A stretch of 11,565 bases of DNA, taken from assembly GCA_947177595.1 (NCBI GenBank), contig CAMWUZ010000033.1:1-11565 (forward strand). The letters run 5' to 3'. The notes beneath the pieces are model-generated. The model worked only from the letters and a program-made list of their open reading frames with translations, had not been told where the DNA came from and did not search any database. The DNA comes from an uncultured Porphyromonadaceae bacterium (GTDB taxonomy: Bacteria; Bacteroidota; Bacteroidia; Bacteroidales; Muribaculaceae). Shown in pieces: positions 1 through 6,447 of the stretch. The translations under genes were made by a program, and so were the position numbers. The stretch's first letter is position 1, and every line of letters begins with the position of its first letter.

Positions 1-12
1 CTTTTTTATAAG

Positions 13-696
13 TCATAATTGATAGTCGATTTGATTTCCGCTGAGCTCGGAGGCTATGGCGTCTGCCTCAAATTCATGCACCTCGATCAGTTCGTGCTGG
101 ATAAACCATGCAGCCGGATTGTACCAGTTGATGGCGAGTACGGCATTAGATAGCAACAGGTCGATCCAATGATGGTTGCTGCGGTGGGCATTCTCATGAT
201 ACAGAATCATATTAAGTTCGGTAGCCTCGCTGTTGAACAACCGCTCCGAAATATAAATATCACCGCCCCAGCTCATCACATGGATTCTGTTATGACGGTG
301 AACTCTTACGGTGAATCCACCAAATGACACAATGCGGCTTTTCCGGTGGAGATATATGATAAAAATGAGATTTGCGACTGTCCGTGCAATCATCACTGAA
401 ACTCCGGAAATGTATATTATACAAGCTATGCTTATGATGTTGTCAAATTCAGGTTGAATCCCGTAATAGGCATCTGTTGCAATTTGAATAGCATCGCCTG
501 CTTCAATCAAGCCATCGACTCTTGACTGGAAGTGTGGAAGGGTGATGAATGGTATCGCAAGTGAAGTAATCAAAATGCCGATCAGACATAAGCGATTGAA
601 GGCGAAATGGGTTGTGTTTCGCATGGCGGCTAAATAGACCGCAGCAAGTATCAGTAGGGCAATGCCTGAGGAGAAAGAGAATCCGAACAGTGACAT
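13..696 (-). CDS. M56-family (BlaR1/MecR1-like) membrane sensor peptidase, cut short by an in-frame stop
   Basis: This is the N-terminal part of a BlaR1-type integral membrane zinc protease, the family that senses cell-wall stress or beta-lactams and relieves repression by a BlaI-type partner. Three hydrophobic segments are visible at about residues 4-24, 36-54 and 87-116. They are followed by the M56 core with HENAH at 167-171 (zinc ligands and catalytic Glu), the WIDLLL...NWYNPAAW region at 177-197, and HEFEAD at 207-212. The frame ends after 227 residues at DYQL followed by TGA, and the next four codons up to the window edge read LIKK. Family members usually run on here as YQLLLIKK or similar and then carry a further C-terminal region, so the stop looks like a nonsense change inside the domain. 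The ATG lies 3 bp after the stop of the BlaI-type gene, so the two are surely co-transcribed. The family call is firm; whether the gene is functional is doubtful. Confidence 0.85.
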   Translation of the reverse strand: MSLFGFSFSSGIALLILAAVYLAAMRNTTHFAFNRLCLIGILITSLAIPFITLPHFQSRVDGLIEAGDAIQIATDAYYGIQPEFDNIISIACIIYISGVSVMIARTVANLIFIIYLHRKSRIVSFGGFTVRVHRHNRIHVMSWGGDIYISERLFNSEATELNMILYHENAHRSNHHWIDLLLSNAVLAINWYNPAAWFIQHELIEVHEFEADAIASELSGNQIDYQL

Positions 697-699
697 AAT

Positions 700-1077
700 T
701 CAATTATTTGGATTTTTCTTGCGTTGGCTTATGACTGTTTCTATAAGTGATCGCAGTTCATCATCACTGATATTCTCTTCGTGAAACAATGCCGAGACGG
801 ATGCTTTGAGGGACGAGCCGAAATAATGGTCAACAACATCTCGAAGTCTTGATCTGCTGAAATCGTCACGTGATACAGCCGCTTCATAGCGATAGCTGCC
901 GCCAAATTTTGTGTGCTTCACGAATCCCTTGTTTTCAAGCAAGCGTACAAATGTTGACACTGTATTGAAATGTGGCTTGGGATCCGGCATTTCTTCAATT
1001 ATTTCCCGCACAAACATAGCTCCTTTGTTCCAGAGTATGTCCATCAATTCTTCTTCCCGGTCTGTTAGTTTATTCAT
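700..1077 (-). CDS. BlaI/MecI/CopY-family winged-helix repressor
   Basis: This encodes a 125-residue transcriptional repressor of the penicillinase repressor family, which binds DNA as a dimer and is normally inactivated through proteolysis set off by its M56 partner. The N-terminal winged helix covers about residues 4-72: LTDREEELMDILW opens it, the recognition-helix region is NTVSTFVRLLENKGF at 38-52, and the wing is around GGSYRYEA. The C-terminal half is the dimerisation region. The frame is open as far as 1287, but I chose the ATG at 1075-1077. The protein from there has the normal family length and start (MNKLTDREEEL), and the promoter and operator lie directly upstream, so the extra 70 codons would be untranscribed. 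The M56 sensor gene follows after 3 bp. Its target is most likely its own operator at 1112-1151. No beta-lactamase or other target gene is visible in the window. Confidence 0.93.
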   Translation of the reverse strand: MNKLTDREEELMDILWNKGAMFVREIIEEMPDPKPHFNTVSTFVRLLENKGFVKHTKFGGSYRYEAAVSRDDFSRSRLRDVVDHYFGSSLKASVSALFHEENISDDELRSLIETVISQRKKNPNN

Positions 1078-1104
1078 ATAGCTGGTTGTAAAATAATGAC
1101 ACCG

Positions 1105-1135
1105 CAAAGATAAACTAAACATTTTAGTTATGCAA
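1105..1135 (-). promoter_or_regulatory. Promoter of the BlaI-type/M56 operon
   Basis: On the minus strand TATCTTTG (1105-1112) matches the Bacteroidetes -7 consensus TAnnTTTG, and TTG (1133-1135) sits exactly 20 bp upstream as the -33 element. Transcription would start near 1098, leaving a leader of about 20 nt before the ATG at 1077. The operator covers the interval between the two elements. Confidence 0.75.
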
Positions 1136-1151
1136 CTAAAATGTTTAGTTT
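1112..1151. promoter_or_regulatory. Two-site palindromic operator for the BlaI-type repressor
   Basis: Two 18-bp arms (1112-1129 and 1134-1151) are perfect inverted repeats separated by 4 bp (ATGC). Each arm is itself a palindrome, AACTAAA-CAT-TTTAGTT and AACTAAA-ATG-TTTAGTT, so the element reads as two adjacent dimer-binding sites with centres 21 bp apart, two helical turns on the same face. It covers the -33 element and abuts the -7 element, which fits autorepression. BlaI/MecI/CopY proteins are known to bind such short dyads, often in pairs; that this repressor binds this site is inference. Confidence 0.82.
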
Positions 1152-1185
1152 TTGGAAATGGATCTTCTGTTTGTTGGTAGGTAGG

Positions 1186-1278
1186 ATGAACCTGAATGAT
1201 CCGGAAGGCATGATTGTGGGTCGCGCCAAGCAGGATGCAGCCCTGATAGCCGATGTAGAAGCCGCCATGCAGAAATAA
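1186..1278 (+). pseudogene. Short plus-strand frame, gene-tail remnant or small divergent gene
   Basis: A 30-codon frame beginning MNLNDPEGMIVGRAKQ and ending VEAAMQK-TAA has coding-like composition and is preceded by AGGTAGG directly before the ATG. The frame is also open upstream to an ATG at 1141 inside the operator (45 codons). Twenty-four bases after the TAA comes a strong intrinsic terminator on the same strand, which suggests that the frame is, or was, the end of a transcribed gene. I do not recognise the protein. Either the front of a longer gene was lost when the repressor/sensor pair arrived, or this is a small protein transcribed divergently from the same operator. A near -7 motif (TAGTTTTTG, one base too long) lies at 1146-1154. 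Confidence 0.4.
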
Positions 1279-1302
1279 TACCCCCATAAAAATATGTATG
1301 TG

Positions 1303-1334
1303 AGGAGGTTGTGATTTTCACAGCCTCCTTTTTT
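1303..1334 (+). terminator. Rho-independent terminator
   Basis: A 12-bp stem (1303-1314 with 1318-1329, one G-T wobble) with a 3-base loop is followed by six T (1329-1334). The orientation is plus, so it closes a transcript ending in the short frame at 1186-1278. No T tract follows on the minus strand. Confidence 0.88.
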
Positions 1335-1359
1335 GTAATACGCTATCGTGTGGGGATTT

Positions 1360-1487
1360 CAACATCCGAGGCTTCTCCGTCCCCTCAGCACCGCAGGTGT
1401 GCATCTGTGAGTAACCCTGAGCAAGCGATAGCGCGGCTTAGGGGCAGGAGTAACTCCATAACACTGAGCCTCGTAGAGGCGATGTTG
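1360..1487. repeat. Palindrome-rich non-coding element with inverted ends
   Basis: This gap between the terminator and the end of ychF holds a dense set of complementary segments. The ends pair: CAACATC (1360-1366) with GATGTTG (1481-1487), then CGAGGCT (1367-1373) with AGCCTCG (1467-1473). Inside are three mini-hairpins with 3-base loops: CACC-GCA-GGTG (1389-1399), GGAG-TAA-CTCC (1447-1457) and GCCTC-GTA-GAGGC (1468-1480). CCCCT (1381-1385) pairs with AGGGG (1440-1444), and just outside CGCTATCG (1341-1348) is complementary to CGATAGCG (1426-1433). The 61-codon frame across it (1311-1496) has low-complexity, unlikely content and starts inside the terminator, so I do not call it a gene. The element could be a dispersed intergenic repeat (MITE- or REP-like) or a structured RNA; one copy cannot tell. 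Confidence 0.45.
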
Positions 1488-1507
1488 TGTTGCTGAGATT
1501 GTGTGGA

Positions 1508-2611
1508 TTACACGTTGAAAAGGAAGTGCATGATGTCGCCATCCTGCACGATGTATTCCTTGCCTTCCACGCCCATTTTACCGGCGGCTTTGACTGCTGC
1601 TTCCGAGCCGAGTGTCACATAATCGTCATACTTGATGACCTCTGCCCGGATAAATCCTTTCTCAAAATCGGTATGAATTATTCCGGCACATTTGGGAGCT
1701 TTGCTGCCGCGGAGGAATGTCCATGCTCTCACTTCGTCAGCACCTGCTGTGAAGAAAGTCTGTAGATCAAGGAGTGAGTATGCAGCTCTGATGAGTCGTG
1801 CCACGCCTGATTCTTCAAGTCCGATTGATTCGAGGAATTCCTTTCTGTCCTCAAATGTCTCCAGCTCGGCAATTTCCGCTTCAGTCTGAGCGGCAACTAT
1901 CAGCACTCCGGCATTCTCATCCTTCACTGCTTCTTTTACAGCTTCCACGTAAGCATTGCCTGTAGCGGCAGATGCATCGTCAACATTGCAGACATAGAGA
2001 ATCGGCTTGGAAGTGAGCAGAAAAAGCTCGCGTGCAAATTTCTCCTCGTCCGGAGTTTCAAGCGTAACAGATCTTGCCGGTTTGCCGGCTTCAAGCGCTT
2101 CCTTGATTTTGGCGAGCACCTCATACTGCATTTTGGCGGTTTTGTCGCCACCGGTCTGAGCCTGCTTATATGTTTTGGCGATGCGGCTTTCAACAGTCTC
2201 CAGATCTTTGATGAGGAGTTCGTAGTCGATAATCTCCTTGTCTCTCACAGGATTGACAGAACCGTCAACATGTGTGATGTTGTCATCGTCAAAACATCTG
2301 AGTACATGTATGATAGCGTCGGTTTCCCTTATGTTGGCAAGGAATTTGTTGCCAAGACCCTCTCCCTTGCTTGCGCCTTTCACCAGTCCGGCGATATCCA
2401 CAATCTCTACAGTTGCGGGTACGATACTTTTGGGATTGCATATTTCAACAAGTTTATTGAGTCTGTCATCAGGAACTGTTATTACTCCCACGTTTGGCTC
2501 TATGGTACAGAACGGAAAGTTAGCGCTCTGTGCCTTTGAGTTTGAGAGACAGTTGAAAAGGGTAGATTTACCTACGTTGGGGAGTCCAACTATGCCGCAT
2601 TTTAATGCCAT
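1508..2611 (-). CDS. ychF: Redox-regulated ATPase/GTPase YchF (Obg/OLA1 family)
   Basis: A 367-residue cytosolic P-loop protein of the Obg-related YchF/OLA1 family, which binds ribosomes, hydrolyses ATP in preference to GTP and affects translation and stress responses. The G1 motif GLPNVGKST is at 9-17, the switch I segment NFPFCTIEPN at 31-40, G3 DIAGLVKGASKGEGLG at 72-87, and the G4 position NVDD at 209-212 in place of the NKxD of true GTPases. That departure is the family's hallmark; the usual last residue is Glu and here it is Asp. A helical coiled region spans about 125-180, and the C-terminal TGS domain (about 283-366) ends in DYVTLGSEAAVKAAGK and GDIMHFLFNV, typical of the family. Length and ends are full. 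It has its own promoter at 2660-2667, overlapping the end of the lipid kinase gene upstream. Confidence 0.97.
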   Translation of the reverse strand: MALKCGIVGLPNVGKSTLFNCLSNSKAQSANFPFCTIEPNVGVITVPDDRLNKLVEICNPKSIVPATVEIVDIAGLVKGASKGEGLGNKFLANIRETDAIIHVLRCFDDDNITHVDGSVNPVRDKEIIDYELLIKDLETVESRIAKTYKQAQTGGDKTAKMQYEVLAKIKEALEAGKPARSVTLETPDEEKFARELFLLTSKPILYVCNVDDASAATGNAYVEAVKEAVKDENAGVLIVAAQTEAEIAELETFEDRKEFLESIGLEESGVARLIRAAYSLLDLQTFFTAGADEVRAWTFLRGSKAPKCAGIIHTDFEKGFIRAEVIKYDDYVTLGSEAAVKAAGKMGVEGKEYIVQDGDIMHFLFNV

Positions 2612-2659
2612 ATATGTTTAGTCGTTAGTTTATTAGTTGGTGTAGAGAGATTCCGGGTG

Positions 2660-2667
2660 CAAAGGTA
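2660..2667 (-). promoter_or_regulatory. -7 promoter element of ychF
   Basis: Minus-strand TACCTTTG matches TAnnTTTG and lies about 50 bp ahead of the ychF ATG. There is no TTG at the expected -33 place. The element sits against the stop codon of the upstream lipid kinase gene. Confidence 0.6.
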
Positions 2668-2668
2668 A

Positions 2669-3640
2669 CTATTTCTTTTGGAAGAGATGCGAAAGATTAT
2701 ACGCTATCTCTTTGGCTCTTGACATCATGGGAGTGATGCCCGGACGGAAGGGGTGCTCCACGGAAGGGGTGTAAATCTTGAGTTTGCCGGGATGACAAAC
2801 AATTCGGGTAGTGACTCCGAGTGTAATCGGTTCTCCGTCAACATGAGCCGGTCCGGGTGCATTACGTGTAATTGTCGCTTCAGATGTGCGGAAAGAGTGG
2901 ATGAGGGTATTGCGGTCTATGTAACCGGTAAGCAAATCCACTCCCACAAGTGCTGTTGTTATCGGATTGCCTGAATGGATTATGATGATGTCAAGCAGTC
3001 CGTCCGTCATGGATGCCTGTGGCGCGATATAAGCGTTGTTGCCATACTGGGAAGCATTGCACGCAGCTATCACAAAGGCTTTTTCTGTGAGTACCTTTCC
3101 GTTGGCTGAAATTATATATTCATCGGAACTGAATGAACGGAACTCTTCAAACGCGCTTTTGATATATTTAGCGAATCCGCGGTGCTTCCCTTCGGCAAAC
3201 CGCTTGCTGACAGCGGCATCAAAACCCATACCGAATGTGCAGAAAAACGGCATGTCGTTTGCTGTACCGTAGTCGCACGACACGATATGGTTTTCGGTTA
3301 TGGTGCTCAGCGCTCCGTCGATATTTATCGGAATTTCAAGATGTCTTGCCAGTCCGTTTCCTGAACCGCAAGGAATGATACCGAGTGCGGTGTCTGATCC
3401 GCAAAGTGCTTTGGCTGTTTCATTGACAGTGCCGTCTCCTCCGGCGGCAATTACCGAATGATAGCCTTTCTCCACCGCTTCCTGAGCATATCTCGTTGCA
3501 TCACCTTTTGCCGTAGTCCATGCAACCTCTATATCCAGATCCGTCCCGGCGAGTTTGTCTCGCACAATTTTATCCAGCCCACGCTTATTTGTTGTGCCGG
3601 ATATCGGGTTAATAATAAGTAAACACCGTTTGCTTTCCAT
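2669..3640 (-). CDS. YegS/diacylglycerol-kinase family lipid kinase
   Basis: A 323-residue cytosolic or membrane-associated kinase of the DAGK/sphingosine-kinase/YegS fold, which phosphorylates a lipid hydroxyl such as diacylglycerol, a ceramide or a sphingoid base. The nucleotide-binding NPISGTTNKRG is at 11-21, the hallmark GGDGTVNE at 67-74, and PCGSGNGLARHLEIP begins at 90. The C-terminal beta-sandwich carries the expected late motifs (APQASMTDGLLDIIIIHSG and HVDGEP). The exact substrate cannot be read from the sequence. Bacteroidales make sphingolipids, so a sphingoid or ceramide substrate is possible, but simple diacylglycerol salvage is equally likely. There is no signal peptide. It has its own promoter at 3651-3681, and ychF follows with a separate promoter. 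Confidence 0.93.
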   Translation of the reverse strand: MESKRCLLIINPISGTTNKRGLDKIVRDKLAGTDLDIEVAWTTAKGDATRYAQEAVEKGYHSVIAAGGDGTVNETAKALCGSDTALGIIPCGSGNGLARHLEIPINIDGALSTITENHIVSCDYGTANDMPFFCTFGMGFDAAVSKRFAEGKHRGFAKYIKSAFEEFRSFSSDEYIISANGKVLTEKAFVIAACNASQYGNNAYIAPQASMTDGLLDIIIIHSGNPITTALVGVDLLTGYIDRNTLIHSFRTSEATITRNAPGPAHVDGEPITLGVTTRIVCHPGKLKIYTPSVEHPFRPGITPMMSRAKEIAYNLSHLFQKK

Positions 3641-3650
3641 AATCCGGATA

Positions 3651-3681
3651 CAAAAGTAAGAGTTGTCCGGCTAAATTCCAA
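3651..3681 (-). promoter_or_regulatory. Promoter of the lipid kinase gene
   Basis: Minus-strand TACTTTTG (3651-3658) fits TAnnTTTG, and TTG (3679-3681) lies exactly 20 bp upstream, the same spacing as in front of the BlaI-type gene and ndk. The predicted start leaves only a few bases of leader before the ATG at 3640. Confidence 0.65.
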
Positions 3682-3706
3682 TCCGGGTATTAGAAATAGG
3701 GAAACG

Positions 3707-4498
3707 CTATTCCTCTTTTTTATAAAATCGCACGTAGTCTATAAGCATTTCCACGGGTAGGTCTGCCGGGTCAACCTCGCCAACCCATTTCCCTCCGAGC
3801 TGCATATCTATGAGCAGGTAATACGAGCCGTTGCCGAAAGGAAACTGTCCTTCTGTATCAGTATCGATTCTCGGATAGGTAAAGGTGTGGGAATTGTTGA
3901 TGTAGAAACTTATGGAATCGGGATAGAGCTCAACGGCATACACATTATATTCCTCCGTGTTGATTGAACCTACGGAACCGGACTTAGGATCCTTGATATT
4001 CAGGTCATAGGTGTAGTGGGAGTGAATGGTCTGATATGCGATAGAATCATAGTTCAGTCGTTCCATAATGTCAATTTCTCCTCCGCGCGGCCATTGTCCG
4101 TCCTTATGGTCTTTGTATGGAAGCATCCATATAGCCGGCCATGCGCCGGTAGCACCCTGCAGTTTTGCGCACACCTCAATCCTACCGTTTGAAAATCCCT
4201 TTTTGTCTTTAGTATAAATGCCTCCTGTCAGATAAGGCACGGAGTCATTGCATCCCTCATATGCGGCGATACCTTTAAGTACCATATTGCCGTTTCTCAT
4301 ATCATAGCAAGTGTCCGCTTTTGTCATATAATTGTTCCAGTCGGCACGTCCTCTGTCGATTCTTGACCAAATGGTAGAATCTGGTTCGGATCCGTCAAAA
4401 TTGTCTTCCCACTCCAGAACCCATTTCGGAGGCGCGGCATGGAGCGTGGAGAAAAGTGATAAGGAGGTTACGATAAGTGTAATTAGAATTGATTTCAT
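3707..4498 (-). CDS. Secreted GH16 family glycosidase (laminarinase-like)
   Basis: A 263-residue secreted beta-glucan hydrolase of glycoside hydrolase family 16. Residues 1-21 form a signal peptide (MKSILITLIVTSLSLFSTLHA, cleavage before APP) with no lipobox cysteine, so the enzyme is probably periplasmic or exported rather than a lipoprotein. The catalytic motif EIDIME is at 141-146, with nucleophile Glu141, assisting Asp143 and acid/base Glu146. The extra residue (ExDxxE) is the beta-bulge form of laminarinases and some agar or carrageenan enzymes, not of lichenases. GAWPAIWMLP precedes it, and the C-terminal DYVRFYKK strand is the usual family end. The frame is open to an ATG at 4582, but that would put 28 polar and aromatic residues before the signal peptide and lies upstream of the promoter, so I start at 4498. 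No SusC/SusD genes are nearby, so it is not in a typical polysaccharide utilisation locus. Confidence 0.93.
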   Translation of the reverse strand: MKSILITLIVTSLSLFSTLHAAPPKWVLEWEDNFDGSEPDSTIWSRIDRGRADWNNYMTKADTCYDMRNGNMVLKGIAAYEGCNDSVPYLTGGIYTKDKKGFSNGRIEVCAKLQGATGAWPAIWMLPYKDHKDGQWPRGGEIDIMERLNYDSIAYQTIHSHYTYDLNIKDPKSGSVGSINTEEYNVYAVELYPDSISFYINNSHTFTYPRIDTDTEGQFPFGNGSYYLLIDMQLGGKWVGEVDPADLPVEMLIDYVRFYKKEE

Positions 4499-4521
4499 GA
4501 TGTCTGATTTATTAGATGTTA

Positions 4522-4529
4522 CAAAGATA
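4522..4529 (-). promoter_or_regulatory. -7 promoter element of the GH16 gene
   Basis: Minus-strand TATCTTTG is a full match to TAnnTTTG, 24 bp before the ATG at 4498. No TTG is seen 20 bp further up. The expected -33 position (4550-4552) falls on the -7 element of the divergent DUF418 gene. Confidence 0.65.
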
Positions 4530-4551
4530 GTCACAAATGAATAAAAAATGC

Positions 4552-4559
4552 TATTTTTG
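4552..4559 (+). promoter_or_regulatory. -7 promoter element of the DUF418-ispD-recG operon
   Basis: TATTTTTG matches TAnnTTTG, 13 bp before the ATG at 4573, so the leader would be very short. Its expected -33 position (4529-4531) has no TTG and coincides with the GH16 -7 element. Being A/T-rich, the match is weaker evidence than the others. Confidence 0.5.
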
Positions 4560-4572
4560 TGAAAAAGTTGAT

Positions 4573-5748
4573 ATGGGAACATATAATAATCTTAGCGCGA
4601 GATTAGGTTCGGTAGATGCTCTCAGGGGCTTTGCTCTTCTGGCGATTGTGCTTCTTCACAATCTGGAGCATTACAATTTATTTGGAAATCATTTAGCCGA
4701 CAGCGGTTTGTTGCGATGGCTCGATAAGGCGGCCTATGATTCAATATTCTTTTTGCTTGCCGGCAAGGCGTATGCAACTTTCTCGCTGTTATTCGGATTC
4801 AGTTTTTTTATTCAGTTGCGCAACGCCCGTGCACGTGGTCGCGATTTCCGTGCCCGATTCGCGTGGCGTATGTTCCTGCTTTTCTGTTTTTCGCAATTTC
4901 ACGCGTTGTTTTACAACGGAGATATTCTCCTGTTGTATTCAGTGTGCGGTTTGATTCTTATTCCTGCGGCGGACTGGAAAGATAAGACAGTGCTGATAGT
5001 CGCTTCAGTTCTGATGCTTCAGCCATATGCATGGGGTAAGGTTTTGTATGGACTTGCCCATCCTGATTATGTGGATGCCAATAATGCTTTTGCTCAGTTC
5101 GCGTTAAAGGCTGAGCAAATAGGTCGCACAGGAAATATATGGCAGATGCTTGGAGATAATATTTGGAATGGACAGTTATATAGTAATTTCTGGCAGGTCG
5201 AGGCTGGCAGGCTGTTTCAGACCCCGGCGCTTTTCCTCTATGGGATGTGGCTTGGCAGAAAGGGGATGTTCGTGAAATCTCCAGAATCCATATTATTTTG
5301 GAAAAGAGCTCTTCTCATCTCATTTGTGTCGGCTATTCCCCTTTATTTTCTGTGTGCTTTGGTGCCGGGGCATATAGAAAGTATAACGGTTCTTGCATAT
5401 TATTGCATCGCGGTGCCGATGATTTATAATTTCTCCTTTATGGTTGTGCTCGTATCGTTATTCATGCTGATATGGTTTAGTGCGGCTGACGGATGCGGCT
5501 GGCAGAAGTTTATAATACCATATGGCAGGATGAGTCTTACCAACTATATATTTCAGTCAATATTCGGCGTGGTTATCTATTATCATTTCGGACTCGGAAT
5601 GTATGATAAGATAGGGAACTTCGGATCTGTGCTTGTTGGGCTTGGTATATTTGCCGTGCAATGGATCTTCAGTTCATGGTGGCTCAGAACCCATAAGCAG
5701 GGCCCTCTTGAATATCTCTGGAAAAAAGGCACCTGGATTCACATTTAA
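4573..5748 (+). CDS. DUF418 family membrane protein
   Basis: A 391-residue polytopic inner-membrane protein of the DUF418 (YeiB-like) family; the biochemical role is unknown, and some members have been linked to transport or acyl transfer. The family start is clear: SVDALRGFALLAIVLLHNLEHYN at residues 13-35, then LAGKAYATFSLLFGFSFF, several further hydrophobic spans, and the C-terminal DUF418 signature GRMSLTNYIFQS (318-329) with GPLEYLWKKGTW near the end (377 on). I start at the ATG at 4573 rather than the in-frame ATG at 4537, because the family usually begins just before the SxDALRG motif and the -7 element lies between the two. ispD begins 9 bp after the stop, so it probably leads an operon with ispD and recG. 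No functional link to either is apparent. Confidence 0.92.
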   Translation: MGTYNNLSARLGSVDALRGFALLAIVLLHNLEHYNLFGNHLADSGLLRWLDKAAYDSIFFLLAGKAYATFSLLFGFSFFIQLRNARARGRDFRARFAWRMFLLFCFSQFHALFYNGDILLLYSVCGLILIPAADWKDKTVLIVASVLMLQPYAWGKVLYGLAHPDYVDANNAFAQFALKAEQIGRTGNIWQMLGDNIWNGQLYSNFWQVEAGRLFQTPALFLYGMWLGRKGMFVKSPESILFWKRALLISFVSAIPLYFLCALVPGHIESITVLAYYCIAVPMIYNFSFMVVLVSLFMLIWFSAADGCGWQKFIIPYGRMSLTNYIFQSIFGVVIYYHFGLGMYDKIGNFGSVLVGLGIFAVQWIFSSWWLRTHKQGPLEYLWKKGTWIHI

Positions 5749-5757
5749 TTATTTGAA

Positions 5758-6441
5758 ATGAGATCATCAGTGTTGCATATCGTTGTTGCCGCAGGAAGCG
5801 GTAGCCGTTTTGGTGCGGAAGTGCCGAAGCAGTTCTGCTACTTGAACGGTTTGCCGGTTCTTATGCATACCGTCAATGCCTTGCGCCGGTGTGATGATGG
5901 TGATATTGTTGTTGTGCTGAGCGACAGTATGGTCACTTACTGGAAGGAACTTTGTGATAAGCATGGTTTCGATACTCCTGACATTGTGATTGGTGGTGCA
6001 AGCCGTTGGAGGAGCGTGAGAAATGCGATTGAATGTAAGGGTAAGAATGCGGAGATTATTTCGGTGCATGACGGCGCGCGTCCGCTGCTTTCCCAAAATC
6101 TCATCACGCGATTAATTTCTGAGGTGAGAGCTGGGCATGATGCCGTGATTCCTGTAATACCGGTAACTGATTCCATCCGTCGTGTTGATGTGAGCGGAGA
6201 GAACGTGGCGGTTGACCGGAAACCATATTTTGCCGTGCAGACTCCTCAGGTGTTTGATGGGACGGTGCTTCGTAAAGCCTATTCTAAGCCTGAGAGCCCT
6301 CTGTTTACCGATGATGCTTCAGTAGTTGAAAGCATAGGGGTTAAAGTGACATTGACTGAAGGTGAGCCGACAAATATAAAGATTACCCATCCGTTGGATC
6401 TTGCTATAGCTGAAGCGATTCTTAATAATATAAAGAAATAG
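5758..6441 (+). CDS. ispD: 2-C-methyl-D-erythritol 4-phosphate cytidylyltransferase
   Basis: A 227-residue enzyme that transfers CMP from CTP to 2-C-methyl-D-erythritol 4-phosphate, the third step of the MEP isoprenoid pathway in the cytosol. The CTP-binding glycine-rich loop AAGSGSRFGAEVPKQF is at 11-26, with the catalytic Arg17 and Lys24. Further motifs are VHDGARPLLS, PVTDSIRR, AVQTPQVFD, TDDASVVE and the C-terminal NIKITHPLDLAIAE. Length and ends are normal for the family, and all expected catalytic positions are present. It is translated between the DUF418 gene (9 bp before) and recG (6 bp after). An ispD-recG neighbourhood is common in Bacteroidales. Confidence 0.97.
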   Translation: MRSSVLHIVVAAGSGSRFGAEVPKQFCYLNGLPVLMHTVNALRRCDDGDIVVVLSDSMVTYWKELCDKHGFDTPDIVIGGASRWRSVRNAIECKGKNAEIISVHDGARPLLSQNLITRLISEVRAGHDAVIPVIPVTDSIRRVDVSGENVAVDRKPYFAVQTPQVFDGTVLRKAYSKPESPLFTDDASVVESIGVKVTLTEGEPTNIKITHPLDLAIAEAILNNIKK

Positions 6442-6447
6442 GGGCGG

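Noticed and set aside
13..15. TGA read as an amino acid (recoding or alternative code)
   Set aside because: TGA at 700-702 ends the neighbouring repressor gene in the normal place, and family members carry Leu at this position rather than Trp or Cys.
1078..1287. N-terminal extension of the BlaI-type gene to the ATG at 1287
   Set aside because: It would cover the operator and promoter and adds 70 residues absent from the family.
1311..1496. 61-codon plus-strand frame
   Set aside because: It starts inside the terminator hairpin and runs through the palindrome-rich element; composition is Ser/Arg-rich without any domain pattern.
2238..2621. 127-codon frame opposite ychF
   Set aside because: It is an antisense shadow of a strongly coding gene, with no recognisable domain.
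3642..3649. ATCCGGAT palindrome before the lipid kinase ATG as an operator
   Set aside because: Eight bases with no second copy in a comparable place; easily chance.
4537..4572. Upstream ATG for the DUF418 gene
   Set aside because: It lies before the likely -7 element, and the family start is just ahead of SVDALRG.
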